Shown: positions 47,834 to 60,700, counted from the first letter of the stretch. The stretch: 64,000 nucleotides of DNA from Euryodendron excelsum (GCA_033060915.1 CM065378.1:34171501-34235500), one strand, 5' to 3'. Made by a program: numbers and translations. Notes: generated by a model from the sequence alone, not told the origin.

Positions 47834-49076
47834 TACGTACCAGTTGATAAAAAGGCAAATCTATGCTGTTAGAATTGTGCCAAACAACTGGCACTTAGAA
47901 AGACCAAAATTACAGTACCAGACTCAAATTTCAAACCAATATATCATTTGAACAAAGGCACAAGAGTTCCCAAAAAAAAAAAAAAAGTACCAAAGGCACT
48001 TCGTACATGATGGTTATCAGTGCTTGGAAAAATGGGCAAGGGACTCCATGTAAGGACATAAATGAAATGTGTTTAAAGTCAAGCATCCTCAAGTAAAAAA
48101 GAATTTACCTGTAGAATGATAAATTATTAACCTGGATGCATATTATCCACAATCATGATGTTTAATGATATCCAGCACAAGAAAACAAGTGTTAAGCAAG
48201 AATATTAAGTTATTGACCTAGACATATTTTATCTAAATTGTCAAGAAAACAACCATTTACCTCTTCTGCTGTCCATTGTCCCTTTGTTGAACGCCTTGTA
48301 GGGCCACTTGTCCTCCTATAAAATGGTGATAATCATAGTGTTAAAGAAGGTCAAGATGTTAACATCATAATGGTCATTCTCTCACTCAAATGGGGTTGTA
48401 GCCACATAAAAGAATTGAAAAATCATGAATAGATCATTAATTTGAGCTCTCACTCAAATTTTGTTCATTTTGCTTGAGAGGCCTGGGGAGTAAGGGGTGC
48501 TAAGAACAAAACAATCTGACCAAGTTGAAATGGCATATTATCAATTATCAATTTGATGTTTTAGATAAGCAAAAGTAATTTCCAATAGAAGTTTAAAAGG
48601 TTTAAAGAGGTATAAGGCGCTCTTATGAGTTATGAGTTCTCAATCGATGACCACCATCAGCTCCTATGAAAAAGTTAACTAGTAAGAATTGAAGGTGCTA
48701 AGCATCAATGGAAATAGCTGAAGCAATTATCACATTGTTAAAGCCTAAAGGATGTTAGTGTAGCATATCAAACATCAAAAAGACCTATGAACCGTGCCTC
48801 AGCATTCTCACTTACATCAACAAATGAATGTTGAACTACCGGGAATACAGATCTTAATTGTATGATGGTGTCCCTTGTTCCACAGTATAAAGGCTATTGA
48901 GGAGTAAGATATGAGGACGCATCTTAACAGCAAAAGTTAAAAATGAAAACCCCGAAATCACTTGTAAAGAACTATGTTCCAAATGCTTTTAAAAGATACC
49001 CATGCAAACGTCGCATTCTCTGAAGTGGTTCGCTGGCCCCATTTGAAGGAGTAGAATTTGTCCTATCACTTTCCAT
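38516..49076 (-). CDS. MYB3R: R1R2R3-MYB transcription factor (MYB3R, cell-cycle type)
   Basis: Nuclear factor of the class that binds MSA elements (AACGG core) to control G2/M genes. Minus-strand exons: 49076-49000, 48315-48261, 47509-47452, 43960-43866, 43737-43634, 42901-42773, 42503-40661, 40379-40033, 39862-39748, 39650-39414 and 38641-38516 (TAG). The total is 3186 nt, 1061 residues, all phases consistent. Three MYB repeats carry the full Trp set: R1 W40/W60/W79, R2 W92/W112/W131, R3 W144/W163/W182, with the PGRIGKQCRERW and PGRTDNAIKNHW recognition helices. The large exon encodes the Ser/Thr-Pro-rich regulatory region with LWDSPSRD. The C-terminal blocks SPSAWKSPWFINSFLPG, LMSPGDRSYDAIGLMKQLSE and SSPSSYLLKGCR are those of activator-type MYB3Rs such as tobacco NtmybA (family knowledge). 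The 5' UTR probably has a further exon near 51290-51450. No breaks. Confidence 0.95.
44991..45748. repeat. Interleaved direct repeat (159 bp) and inverted repeat (164 bp) in MYB3R intron 3
   Basis: Unit A occurs at 44991-45149 and again at 45316-45474 in the same orientation (GCTTCCTAC to AAATCCTTTT). Unit B occurs at 45147-45310 and, inverted, at 45585-45748, from TTTATTTGTTGCCGTGTC to GACAGGGGGGGCTCT; I see essentially no mismatches between the arms. The order is A-B-A-spacer-B(inverted). A transcript of the intron could fold into a 164-bp stem with a 274-nt loop. Confidence 0.92.
45750..47451 (-). other. Remainder of MYB3R intron 3
   Basis: AT-rich intron sequence with a (TA)n run near 45763, GTGTCCGA-type repeat wording near 46080-46140 that resembles the element at 62138-62729, and no exon. 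The part 43961-44990 is likewise without identifiable features. Confidence 0.45.
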
Positions 49077-49789
49077 CGTTGCTAGATATACAGGCAAATA
49101 TGCATACCCCAATTCCTACTTGATGGCAATTCTCTCTAGAATCTCTTCCCCAAATCATTATCAATTTGCCTAAGATGTGGCAGGAGCTAGCTTCTCGTAA
49201 ACTGGACCACAGTCTAAATAAGGAACAAACACAAGTGAAATAGAGATTAGAATATCAAACATAATGCACAAAATATAAAGAAAAATATTGAAAAGAAATT
49301 CATAGAGCCAAATTTGTATGAACTGCATGAAACTTTTTTAGGTACATAATCTAAAATTAAAACCATAAATTAAAAACAAAAATCCAAGAAGAAGAAGAAA
49401 AAAAAATCCATTAGAAACAGGATAATGATTAAATCTTGAAACAAGTATGAGCTTGAAAGAAATATAGTGATTAAATCTATTGCCTTTGGTTACACCGAGT
49501 GAGTGATATGTGGGTGCCAACAATTCTTCTTTCAGTCAGCAGTTTCGTTAACCAAACTAGGTTTACATTCTTTTCTATTTTTCCCAGTTTTTACAGTAAA
49601 ATTTTCCATAATCAATTTGTCTAGCAACCAATCATCTAAATTGAATACATGGAGTATATATTAAATGATTAACTAGATACCCAGCAAAGAAAGAATAAGT
49701 TACTCTACCAAACCATAACATCATGGAAGAAATGTGAATACTTGTACACAAACAACTTCAATCAAATTCAAAGTCAAAAAACTAAAAAG

Positions 49790-51200
49790 ATAAGTTTCTA
49801 TTGTTGCCAACCAAATCAATGAAACAAAAGAAAAATATTCAGTAAAGTGATTCCGATGATGCCACATATTTTATTTTACTCTATATTTTCCTAATTAGAA
49901 ATGATCCAAGCTTTCGATGCACATAAAAATTTGACAATGAATTCAGCAGATAAAAAATTAGTAAATTATTGGCAAAACCAGCCATTCTAAAACAAAAGAT
50001 GGCAACACCAAAACACTGTATCTATATCCCCTAATAAAATTGGTGAGAGCCTCCGAGTTCCTGCCTACAAAAAATGAAAGCAACCTAATTAAGAAGAATA
50101 ACTTGCATTGCATTCCGATTCATTTGCATAAATTGAATAGGGTTTGACATATGGAACTTGTGAGAAATTTCTAATACTGAAATTTGGGAATAAAAAATTC
50201 ATAGAAAATCAAACCACATATCGTATTTATAATGTTTAAACTATTACATCTCTGGACAACGAAAGTACGTGGACCCGGTAACTTCCCTTGAAATCAAATT
50301 CACAAATAAAAAAGGATAACATTCTATTGTTGCTAAGGCCAACCGAATCAATATGATAAAATTTCTACCACCATCCATTAAAAAGTTTCCCATGCTTGCC
50401 ACAAGTTTTTTTTCTTAATCAGAAATGGGCCAGGTTTTCATTGCACATAAAAATTTGAAAATCAATTCAGTAGATTACAAATCGTTCAATTATGCACCCA
50501 ACTACCCATTCTAGAACAAATAAAGGTTATCTATAGCTTCTAATAGAATCTGTGAGAACATAAGACATTACTAACTACAAAAAATCCAACCAGGCTGAGT
50601 GAGAAAAAATAATTCAAATTGGATTCTGACCTAATTCCTTTAATTTAGAGTGGTTTAACATATTAAAATAATCAGCAAAACAAATTAATATCAAAATCTG
50701 GCAACAAAAATTCAAAGAAAATCAAACCACGTATAAGATTCTACCCAGCTAGGGAACCATAATTTAGTGCTTAAAATTTTTTACATCTCTGAAAAATGTA
50801 AGTACCAAATTCAAACTCAGAAGCAACAAAACTGACCATCCACTAAAAGGTTCCCATGCCGCTGCAGCAATGTCTTTTTTTTTTTTTCTTAACAAAAAAC
50901 ACCCCAATGTTGCCCACAAAAATTTTAAAATCAGTGAATTACAGGCACAATCAGCCATTCCAAAACAAATGATGGTGAAACCAAACAAACCTATCTATAA
51001 CTCATAATAAAAGCAATTACAGCATGGAATTTTATACCTTAAAAAAACAAAGCAAGCTAATCAATAGAAATAATTCAAGTTAAACTGAAACCCAATTGCT
51101 TAAATTGAGTAGGGTTTGACATATGAAACTCGGGAAAGAAAAATTTTAATGATGAAATTTTAGAGATAACAAAAATTCATGTGAAATCAAAGCACATATC
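49790..51200. repeat. Three degenerate tandem copies of a 0.45-0.5 kb unit in the MYB3R 5' region
   Basis: Units at about 49790-50300, 50320-50800 and 50820-51200 share, in order, GCACATAAAAATTTGA-like, CCATTCTARAACAAA, CTACAAAAAATSMAA, TTGAATAGGGTTTGACATAT (second copy GTGGTTTAACATATT), AATTCATAGAAAATCAAACCACAT-like and TTACATCTCTG. They are diverged, so the triplication is old. The unit lies in the presumed 5'-UTR intron (about 49140-51290). Weaker similarity near 49250-49650 may be a fourth, more decayed copy. Confidence 0.75.
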
Positions 51201-51446
51201 CAGAAGACAGAGCAAATTTCTTTTGAAACAAGTTAAAATCAGCGTATGCAAATAAAAAAGGAAAGCGAAAAGGACTCACCGAACTGAGCTTAAAACCGAA
51301 CGATCGGATGAGAAGGGAAGTCAAAAAGGCCTGTGATTCAATCGATTCAATGAGCATTGCAGATCCGAAGTCCAAAGCGAGTAAGTACCGCAGGTGCTAG
51401 TCGAATTTAGAGAGAGAGAGAGTGTGTGTAGAGAGAGAAGAGAAAT

Positions 51447-51457
51447 GCAAACGGTCA
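51447..51457 (+). promoter_or_regulatory. MSA-like element near the MYB3R transcription start
   Basis: GCAAACGGTCA matches 9 of 11 positions of the M-phase-specific activator consensus TCYAACGGYYA, including the AACGG core. It lies within the (GA)n-rich leader region of MYB3R. Confidence 0.45.
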
Positions 51458-51620
51458 GAGAGTTCTATTTCAAATATAAAAGGGGCGGACAACGTAGTTC
51501 AAACCCTATGCTTAAACGTCGAGCATTTACGGATACATCTACGGTGGTGCTTGGTCCACGTGGAAATCTAACGTCGTCATACTCTTTTCAATGTTAGGTA
51601 TGTTTTTGAATATTTAAAAT

Positions 51621-51631
51621 TCCAACGGCAG
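51621..51631 (+). promoter_or_regulatory. Second MSA-like element upstream of MYB3R
   Basis: TCCAACGGCAG matches 9 of 11 positions of TCYAACGGYYA, with the perfect TCCAACGG core, about 170 bp upstream of the first site. Confidence 0.5.
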
Positions 51632-51741
51632 TGTATAAATGGGTCGGGGCTGATCCGGTTAGGCGTGAGTGGATTTGGGTTTGAGTCGAACTTTGTTGAT
51701 TAAGTCCATGATTTTTTTTTATATATTAGCTATAATATTTT

Positions 51742-52242
51742 TGAATAAATTATATTTTTCACTTTTGTACTTTATATCGAATTCTAATTTAAAATCTGTA
51801 CTTTTAATTATAACAATGTCCCTCTCTTGTAAGCTTTCATTTTTGCAATTGACAACTAAAAACCTTATGCGTCTCAAGATAAAATTATATTTTCACACTA
51901 TTTTTGTACCAAAAGACCCTCGTCTCCCACTAATCTCTAAAACCTCTAAAAATAAAGTCATTTTAATTACACAATAAAATTAGGATTACAAAATACCTCT
52001 TATTGTCTCAAGTAAAGAGGGTTGAAGGCATTTGGGAACTAAAATAATGTAAACATTTATTTTTACCCTAAAAAAATGGTTGCATGAGAGACATATGACT
52101 TTTGGTTGTCAATTGCACTAATGGAAGTTTATGAAAAGGTGACATTGTAACAAATTAAAAGTACAGAGATTGTTACAATTAAAAGTACAAGTCCTGAAGT
52201 AAAAATTAGTGTAAAATGTAAAGGTACAAAGTGTAATTTACC
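51742..52242. mobile_element. MITE with long inverted arms upstream of MYB3R
   Basis: The left arm (GAATAAATTATATTTTTCAC, then AATCTGTACTTTTAATTATA, then TTGCAATTGACAACTAAAA) is mirrored by the right arm, which on the reverse strand reads GGTAAATTACACTTTG, CTTGTACTTTTAATTGTAAC and GTGCAATTGACAACCAAAA. Flanks TAATATTTT (51733-51741) and TAATATTAT (52243-52251) agree at 8 of 9 positions, which suggests Mutator type. Confidence 0.7.
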
Positions 52243-52397
52243 TAATATTATTGTTAAACCATGACTGCCACTTGTAGCCAATAGTGGTTTAAAACATAAT
52301 AAATGATATTTAAGATGGATAAAGTAATTCATGAATATAAGATGAGTTGGCTAATGCATGGATTCAACATTTATGTCTTGCTTATAAGTTTTATTTA

Positions 52398-52783
52398 GGA
52401 GTAATTATACTTTATCTCTTGTGATTTGAGCAAAAATCAAGTGACTCATCTGTAGTTTAAAAGTGAATACATAGAATCTTTATGGTTTGGACTTAACTGT
52501 AAAATAGATAAAATATTGACAAATTTAGTGAATGGAAAAAATGCTCCAACAAAGAATAACCCTTTATTTTAACATAAAGGAAAAATCATCTTTTGAATAT
52601 TTCATTTTGGAGAGATAAAATGACCAAAAATACTCTTGTAACAGAATTGTCATTAATTCTAACGATTTTCATCTATTTTACAGTTAAGTCCAAATTATAA
52701 AGGGGCTATGTATTTACTTTTAAATCATAAGGGAGTCATCTAATTTTTGTCCCAAATACAAGGGGGTGAAGTGTAATTACCCC
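52398..52783. mobile_element. Mutator-type MITE, 386 bp
   Basis: The ends are GGAGTAATTATACTTTATC and, on the reverse strand, GGGGTAATTACACTTCACC. Arms stay alignable for over 100 bp, both with TGGACTTAACTGTAAAATAG near the centre. It is flanked by a perfect 9-bp duplication TTTTATTTA (52389-52397 and 52784-52792). No coding capacity. It belongs to the same family as the split copy at 31008. Confidence 0.87.
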
Positions 52784-52993
52784 TTTTATTTATTGTAGAT
52801 GAAAAAACAGATTTTCAAATTACGAATTGCCATTATTGAGAATCTGCTTTTCAATTTAAGCTTTGGATTATCCTAGGATACAGTAGAAAGTTTCAAATTT
52901 AAGTTTTAAACAACTACTTTTATTTTTTGTACTTTTCTATATTAGTTATCCTTTAATGGGTTGTCTTCAAAATTGCATCCCCTTAATTATTTA

Positions 52994-53260
52994 GGCCATG
53001 TTTGGTTTGCATAATGGGATATAGGGATAAGGAATCCCATGATTATAAATTCAGAGCAAAGTAATTTTGTAATTTGACCTCCAATCTCAAATCTCCAAAA
53101 TTGCTTATCGTATCTCTGTTTATGATTATTTAATCTGGTGTACAGAGATAAAAGGCTAAGTTTGAACTTGACTCACTTTTGCACAATCATATATGGAATA
53201 AGATTGGATACGTGATTATTAATCTACTTACATAGCCTTATCTCGTGAAACAAACACGAC
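52994..53260. mobile_element. Candidate Tourist-like (PIF/Harbinger) MITE
   Basis: It starts GGCCATGTTTGGTTTGC; the reverse complement of the end reads GTCGTGTTTGTTTCACG, an imperfect 16-bp inverted terminus. It is 267 bp long. Flanking trinucleotides are TTA on the left and TTG on the right, so the 3-bp duplication is not exact. Superfamily assignment is tentative. Confidence 0.5.
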
Positions 53261-53765
53261 TTGTAGTGTTGCTAGTACCTTAGATTGTGTAACTACTAGT
53301 TGATTTAAGTTGATTACTTCCACTTGCATTCAATACTGTCAACAATCATTCAAATTTAAGGCTAGAGGCTAGTAGTCAGAGTAGTTCTTTGTTTCTCAAT
53401 CTAAGATTGCACGAATGGCTAATACATTGATATAACATTTTTCTCTTGTTTATAGGTTTTATGAATTATAGACCAAAATAAATATAGATTTTCAAATTAT
53501 GAAATGACATTATTGAGAATCCGTGTTGGTATTAACTTTTGGCTTATCCATAATAGTAGAAAATTTCAAAGACCCTGTCCCTGCAAATTCTGCAATTGTA
53601 GCTTCTATAAGCTTTCTTATAGTTTGGATATTTTACTTAAATTCAATTAATATTTAATTGAGTTTAAGTAAGTCTTTGACAAGTATAAACAAAAAAAAAA
53701 TAGAGGGTTTATGAAAAAAAGTTCATGTAAGCCGGCAAGAATATGTGAATCACTAAACTAAGAGA

Positions 53766-53935
53766 TGGGAAATGAGAATCAAATCCATAATCTAAGCAAT
53801 GGCTAGAGGCATCACTTATCATTGAATTGGACTAGCAGCCTCACCAGAATTCTGGAAAGTGAGAATCAAACCCATAATCTAAGTTAAGAGCAGAGACATC
53901 ACTTATCAGTGAATTGGCAGCCTCACCAAAATGCT
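53766..53935. repeat. Short tandem duplication of about 85 bp
   Basis: GTGAGAATCAAACCCATAAT is a near copy of ATGAGAATCAAATCCATAAT about 87 bp earlier, and both are followed by AGACATCACTTATCA-like, GTGAATTGG and GCAGCCTCACCA. The rest of 53261-54728 shows no other identifiable feature. Confidence 0.75.
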
Positions 53936-54728
53936 GGTTCAATACTAAACTAGCAGCCTGGTAAGACTACAACTCGTGTTAAGGCTGTCGCTCCTGTTTA
54001 GCTTGCTAAAAACTCAACAAGATATATAAATCATGCTTGAGCATATGTTGAAGCTCATTAATTTTTTAAGCTTCGCCACATGAGCTTATATTTAATATAA
54101 AAATATAAAAATACAAACTTCTTGAGCTTAGCTCGTTATCAAATCAATAGAAACTTATTTGAGATTTGACTCCAAAAATAGACTAGCCAAATTCAACCAC
54201 ATTTCAAAATTCATTAATTTTTAAATCATGCTTAAACAAATTACTTAAATACAAGCCTACTTTCGCTCATTTATTAAAATAAAAAAAATGATTCGCATTT
54301 TACTCTTACTTGGATGTGAATAGCTTTGCAGCATCATTCCAGCAAACAAGTGTCGCATAAAGGTTCCAACATTTCCATCTCTAACATACAAACATCAGAG
54401 AATTGGAGAATCGGCCATGTAATGTTGTTATAACGTATACTCTAAATGCTCTTCCTTCAAATAGGATCAACTATCAGCTTCCACAAACTCATTAAAATAA
54501 CACTTGGAAAATTGGTAGGAACAAATGTAGAACTTAATTAAATAAATCCAGTTTCATTAAAGGGGAAGAATTATGATATAACATATTATTGTATCACTCT
54601 GAAGCACAAATGAACACTTGGCTCTAACCCAAAAAAAAACCCGGTGACAAGAACAGCGTTTACGGCACAAGATTATGTAGGGCATCATACAAAATTGGTC
54701 GCAGCACGAACTTAAGTTGTTCAATAAC

Positions 54729-57700
54729 TCATGCTGCTCCAAATTTCTGAAATTTATTCGGGCGGGTTGCAAAATCATTCTCTCTGGAGCGAGAGTGCTT
54801 TCCATTGAAGTGTCTCCCGCCTCTATTTTGTTTTCCACCCCTGCTAAGCAAAAATGGGAGACATCTTTAAGAGGTCAACAAAGAGGATAGAAATAAAGGA
54901 TTTACCGTTGCTTGTGATGAAGATCATTATTAAAGTAAAGACCTATATTTCATATGCAAATTTTCACCTAAAATTCTGAGACAATATTATATAAATAAAA
55001 CTCCAGAAACCGAGCAAGAGATTTAATAATCAAGTGAAAGAGAGCTTCTTATACCCACCTTCCTCTGTTGCCCACCTTTCCACGGTGTCTTTCTTGATTG
55101 CCACGTAGCAGACTCCAGTACTCCCTTTCAGCCTCACCTGACAGTCACAACAGGACAGGACAAAACAGAAGCGTTATTAGTGTTCAATTTAGAAATAGTA
55201 CTTCCTCGTAAAAGGGAAGCTGATCAGGTGACAAACTAAAGCTAATTAGACTCCTTTTGAGTTCTATAAAATAACTGCTATACAACCAACACAAACTCCT
55301 TTAGCAACCACCTAGCTGAAGAAAACTTTTGCAAGAGCATAGAGAATAAACCAACAGAAACATATGTACACAGAAACTGCTCAAATACATTTACGGAACC
55401 AAAAGAGTCGAATATTGTCCCTGATGCTTTGTTGGAGCCTAATATTCGTGTCCTGAAGCAGGATGGTAGATTGCTGCCACTAAACATTACATCAAAATTA
55501 TTTTGTCTGGAGAACACAATACACAGTCATCACTCCATCTCCCACACCCCCTCCCCCTTTAATAGAAAAAGTCTTTACCTCTCTTCTATAACTGTAATCC
55601 GAATAAAGAAGATTAAATGCTTGTTTGGATGCAGCCTTTTTACCGCTTTTTGGCTTTGGCTTATGTATTTTTCTGCTAGATTTTATCCAAACAAGGTCTA
55701 AGTGTATAAATAGTCTGGAAAGCTGTAAACACCTGCAAGATCAACCCTGCCTCTTCCTTTGAAAATATATGGAAAAGAAAATATTGATGCACTAGACAAA
55801 ACAAAACAAAATAGAAAGGGAAAAACATATATGTTTTAAGGGTGTAGGATTTTTAAAAGACAATATCTTCGAGAAAATCATCAAATGAAATAAAGATGGA
55901 GCAATGGGTTGCTGCTTACCAGAGACGGGATCTAAAGTAGCTATGAAATTTTTCACAACCAGGCCACCATCCTCAGCGAGTGCGGCGGCAGCACGTGCTT
56001 TCTGGGCAGCCCCTGGTTCTTCAAACCGAATGTATCCCGAATCTGCTCCAATGTTAAAATCAATGAACTGCACATGAAGAAAAAAAAATGCCAGCAGAAA
56101 CATTAGTATAAGCCACACAAAGCTCAATTGCTACTCTCAACTATGACTAAAACATTTTAAAATATGTATTAAGTACTCGACTGACTAAACTTTCTGTAAA
56201 ACATCTAATTTCATGCATTAACTCATATCCGTGAAAGCAAATTTTTTGTAATCAAGTGACTGAAATTCGAACTGTTAAGAGAACCTCCAACCCTAATTAT
56301 TCAACTTTTGCCATGTTTATGCTTTGTCTTCTTTTTTAGACTAAACAGGGGTATAACTATTTCATACTAGAATAGAGTTATTTTTAGTAAATAGAGCTTT
56401 CTTTCAACTTTATATGACTCGGTCGGTCAGTTCTATGTGAACCATCTGGTTCAGTTGGGAACCGGCTGGTTCATATGGTTCAAAGCGGTTCACCTGCACT
56501 TCCAGTAGTCTAGGGTCCAGTTCTCGAGTTGGATCATCAGTTTTAATAACACTGAGGGGAAGTGTCTGACCCTTACCCAACTTTCGGACTCCTATCCTTG
56601 TAACCTAAAGTTTGGGGTAGGCATAAACTCACACCCAATTCCACCTAACATGCAAAAACGAAGAAGGAGTGGGGAAGCAATAAACTTACTTCATAATACG
56701 CATCACAACATTTTGGCTGACTAAAGCAGATATAGAGAGACATGCCTGGGAAAACAGTTCTTGAGAAAGCACAGTTCTATAAAATAATAGAAAAACACAC
56801 TGCCAAATGAGCATTTCCAGGAGCAAAGGCTTCTATCTGAAATTTTCAATTACGTATAGACCTTCCTCAAAAGCTTGGATAATATGGAGATAATTCTCCT
56901 TGTTTGGACAGTGGCATGCAACAGACAAGGTTAAGAAAATGCAACACAAAATTGACGAGGACAGAAAGAAAGTTCAAGAGGAACACAAAACAGAGGGAGT
57001 TTGACCATTGATATAATGAAGGCATGGGCACCACAAATAGAAAGAAGAAGATTCGTGATAATACCTTCACAGTGCCATATTTCTGGAAAACAGCCTTCAG
57101 ATCCTCACGTAAAACAACATCTTTGTTGTCCTTATACAAAATAGCAGTTGATCTTTTGTCCCCTGCTGCTTTATCCTCATCCTTTTCAATGGGACTGTCT
57201 AGATTCTCCCCATCTTCAGTTTCCTTTCCTTCACTCTGCAAGCTAGTTTTCTCCTCAATCTTTTCACTCTCTTTTTCATTATCATCCCCAGGCTTTTCTT
57301 CATTGCCTTTAGCATCTTCTGACACCTTCTCTTCAGCCTCTTCAATGGAATTTAGCATCGAATCTGGTACTCCATCTGATTTGCAAATACCACCATTTTC
57401 ATTGGCCGGCTCATGACTACCATTTCGTTCGCTCGAACCTCCAGCTGACATGCTCTTCAATGTAAATGCAACAATTAAGCCTTTGGGGTAGCTGTGATGA
57501 GGGGAAAATCTAATCAGATCAATGAAAGAATAACCATAATGCAAACTCAGATAGTTCTGTCAACACTTACTTTGCTTCTGCACTTGAACTGTTTTTACGA
57601 TTTGCGCCCACTTGGGAACAAGTATTTTCAACTTCTTCTACTTGCTTTGCTCTGTCTACATCAAAATCCTTCCTGAGTTGAAAAACGAATATATTAGAAT

Positions 57701-60700
57701 ATAAAAGCACTTGCATGCACCTATCTGCATCAGATTAACATGAAACACTATCACTGTAAAATACTTGCAGTCAATGCCAAAGTTCAGACAGAATTCTTCT
57801 TGCAAAAATAATCATATAGTTTCTCCTCTTGAAAAGTAGGATTCAACATTTGTGACTAAAAATTTTAGTTGAAATTGGCATTCTAAGTAGAAAGTAAATG
57901 CCGGAGCTAGAAATGGATCTACACAAGCTACTTTAGGAACCAACAGATCATCACATAAGATGAGAACAAAAGGACAGATAAAGCCATCATACTAGAGGAC
58001 ACAAAAAAGGATTTACTTACATTGATTTCCACTCATGTGCTATGTTACCTGGACTTGGCTATGAGTGTCGGGTGCGAGTGCGTGTCCATGTGTCAGATTC
58101 ATCTAATTCTCATGTCCAAGGACACCGGAACATGTCTAGATTTCATATTTTTTAAATACTTCTTTTATTTTTTAGGGTAAAATGGTATTTACAAGCTAAA
58201 ATATAGCATTTCATACCTAAAATGAAAGTCCTATGTTTAGTTTACAGTAAACTCAATTAGTTATACACCTTATTAGCTGCGTGCTCAATTAGTGTCGAGT
58301 GTCGAGTATCGAGTGTCTGACACGGGTACTTCACATATTTAGAAGAGTCCAGTTAACATAGCTCATGTGAATGAAAAATCCAAAATGGTATGGAATTCAT
58401 GTCCATGAATGACAATTGATAATCACACAATTTACTAAAAAAGAAGAAGAGGTACAAGCTATGTGCTTGTGTTTTTAATCATAAATTCTACTAACGAAGT
58501 ACAAGAAACAGAAGAAGAGGTACAAGGTATGGGCTTGTGGCAACAAAAATCAAGCTTAGGAAAGAATTGATGATGCTGAAAACAGCAAGTGATGAAACCA
58601 AAGTTTTTCTAGAATACTTCAAAAATTCAAGCTTAATATTTTAAGATAGCTCTTAGACTTGTGAACAATGAATTATAAGTCAGACATACAAGATAACAAT
58701 AAGAGAATGCCTTCCTTTGTAAAGATCATTTAGAAGCTGACAATTTAACTTTTCATTATTTAGAAATTTAAATGGCAAACAGTCAACTCAGTAAACACAT
58801 TAAAAAGTGTAGCATCAATAGACCAAGGAAATTACGTGAATGTCATATCATTAGAAAAAAAGTTAGCTTAAGAACAAGCAAATTGGCTTCCTAAAATAAG
58901 CATAGTTGAATATAATAGTTGCATCAAGACTTGTTGAATTGAGTCGAGAAGAGAAGTCAAACATATAGGCTGGGAATAAAAAAATTCAGCTATTGCAAGT
59001 TGATGGTGTTGAAAACTGAGAAACACCATAAGGCAATTAAAACCCTAGTTGTCTGAACTACTGGCTGGCCAAAGACTCATATTGCAGATCTTGAGTTTGT
59101 TGTAATGACATCTCATTATATAAATTAGTTTAGTTTGCCTAGATACAGTCGAACTCATATTACATAACTATCAATGCCACAGCTTAACTAGGCATTCTTA
59201 GTACTTGTGGAAATTATAGGCCACAATACGATCATCATAGTGCCAGTAGTCTATTATATATATATACACGTTAAAATAACACCATATTTAATCGAGTAAG
59301 TTAATTAAGCAGTAATTACAAAGGAAGTCCTATACCACTAAATAAGGAAGACAAAGATGTGAACTCAATCATATGATAACAAACTAAGATAAGCCCAAAA
59401 TTGCTTCTTATGGTCCTCACAGGGCAGCACGAGTCTTCAATTCCTTCAAAGGGTATTTGGCATTCAAAAGACACTTCCGAAGTTTCCTTCTTTAGTTGAA
59501 CGTCAGCACGAGGGAAAAAAATTGACAATTAAAGAGAAATCGAAGATCTTTTGAAGATGTTGAGGACCCATTATACAAGATAAAGATCATGTTTTTTGTC
59601 TGTATATGGTTGGGTGTCTGTGAGGATTAATAGCACCCCCATTTTATGCTGTAGGTAATATGGTGATTTTCTTTAGGCAGTTAAAGAGTCTTTTGTCTAC
59701 TTCATGTGTACAAGGTATACACCATTTTTTGTCTACCCATAAGAAAAGGACAATGGTCTCTCATGGGCTAAAAAGACAGCCGCTTCTTTATCTGGGGATC
59801 CAATAAAAGTTTACAAGCAAAGTGTATGTTATGTTACTAAAATGTCCCATTACAAGAGCACATCTGGAAAATCTTTATTCTTGGCCTTTGTCCAATGATA
59901 ACTTACTGGATCATCACTTGCTAACAAATGATCAAATGATAACAATATTACTAAGAACATTGTAGATACCTCCACTAGCCGCATGCCATAGATAAGCCAC
60001 ATGGATATGTGCTTTACATGTCAGCATGACAATCTCAGCTATCTCCATGTGTCAACCTTCTAAAGACAATCATGGAAGACCACTCCTGATGGCGTGTTCG
60101 GCATTGCCAAACATGTTGGCAACAACAAACGACCTAGGACCATCAGCCCTTGGTGTATGATTCAGATCTAGTCCTAATAAGTCCACCACGCAAGCTAAGA
60201 GTCTGGACTACCAATTGTGCAACATCACCTAAGCTAAGAGGAAGGGCTAGGCATGCCGAAGTAGTTGGGCATCCATTGCAAGACTTTGGTGTCTTGTGGC
60301 TTGCTGGCTAGAGATGGAGACCTTGCCACCACACTCCAACCCATGCGGGTTCCAGTTGCCTTTAGGCTAGTCCAGCTAAAAGGAAGAGACTTTTCTCAAA
60401 GAGTTACATAACCAATTAGCTAATATATGTGTGTTGCAAGCTTATCTCTAGTAAGCTCTATCTTATAAAACTTTAGTCTTATATATAAATCCTAGGCCTG
60501 CTCTCCATTTCCTAGTGAACTTTCTCCACTACCTCTCTTCCCCTCTGAACTAGGCTGCCTTCTCTCACCTAGTCAGCTCCATTGTTTACAGAGTTGTGAA
60601 CCACTCACTCGTGATGACATCTTCAAACTTTAACGAGGGTAAAAAAGGAATAGAAGCATAACGTAATTGATTTGATAATCATTCAAAACAATTTTGCATC

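Noticed and set aside
55615..55705. A very short element between CTTGTTTGGAT and ATCCAAACAAG
   Set aside because: The inverted ends are real but the 85-bp length and missing target duplication leave too little to support a call.
59316..59528. A 70-residue minus-strand frame in La intron 5 as an alternative exon
   Set aside because: Flanking exons join in phase without it and its sequence does not resemble any La-family region.
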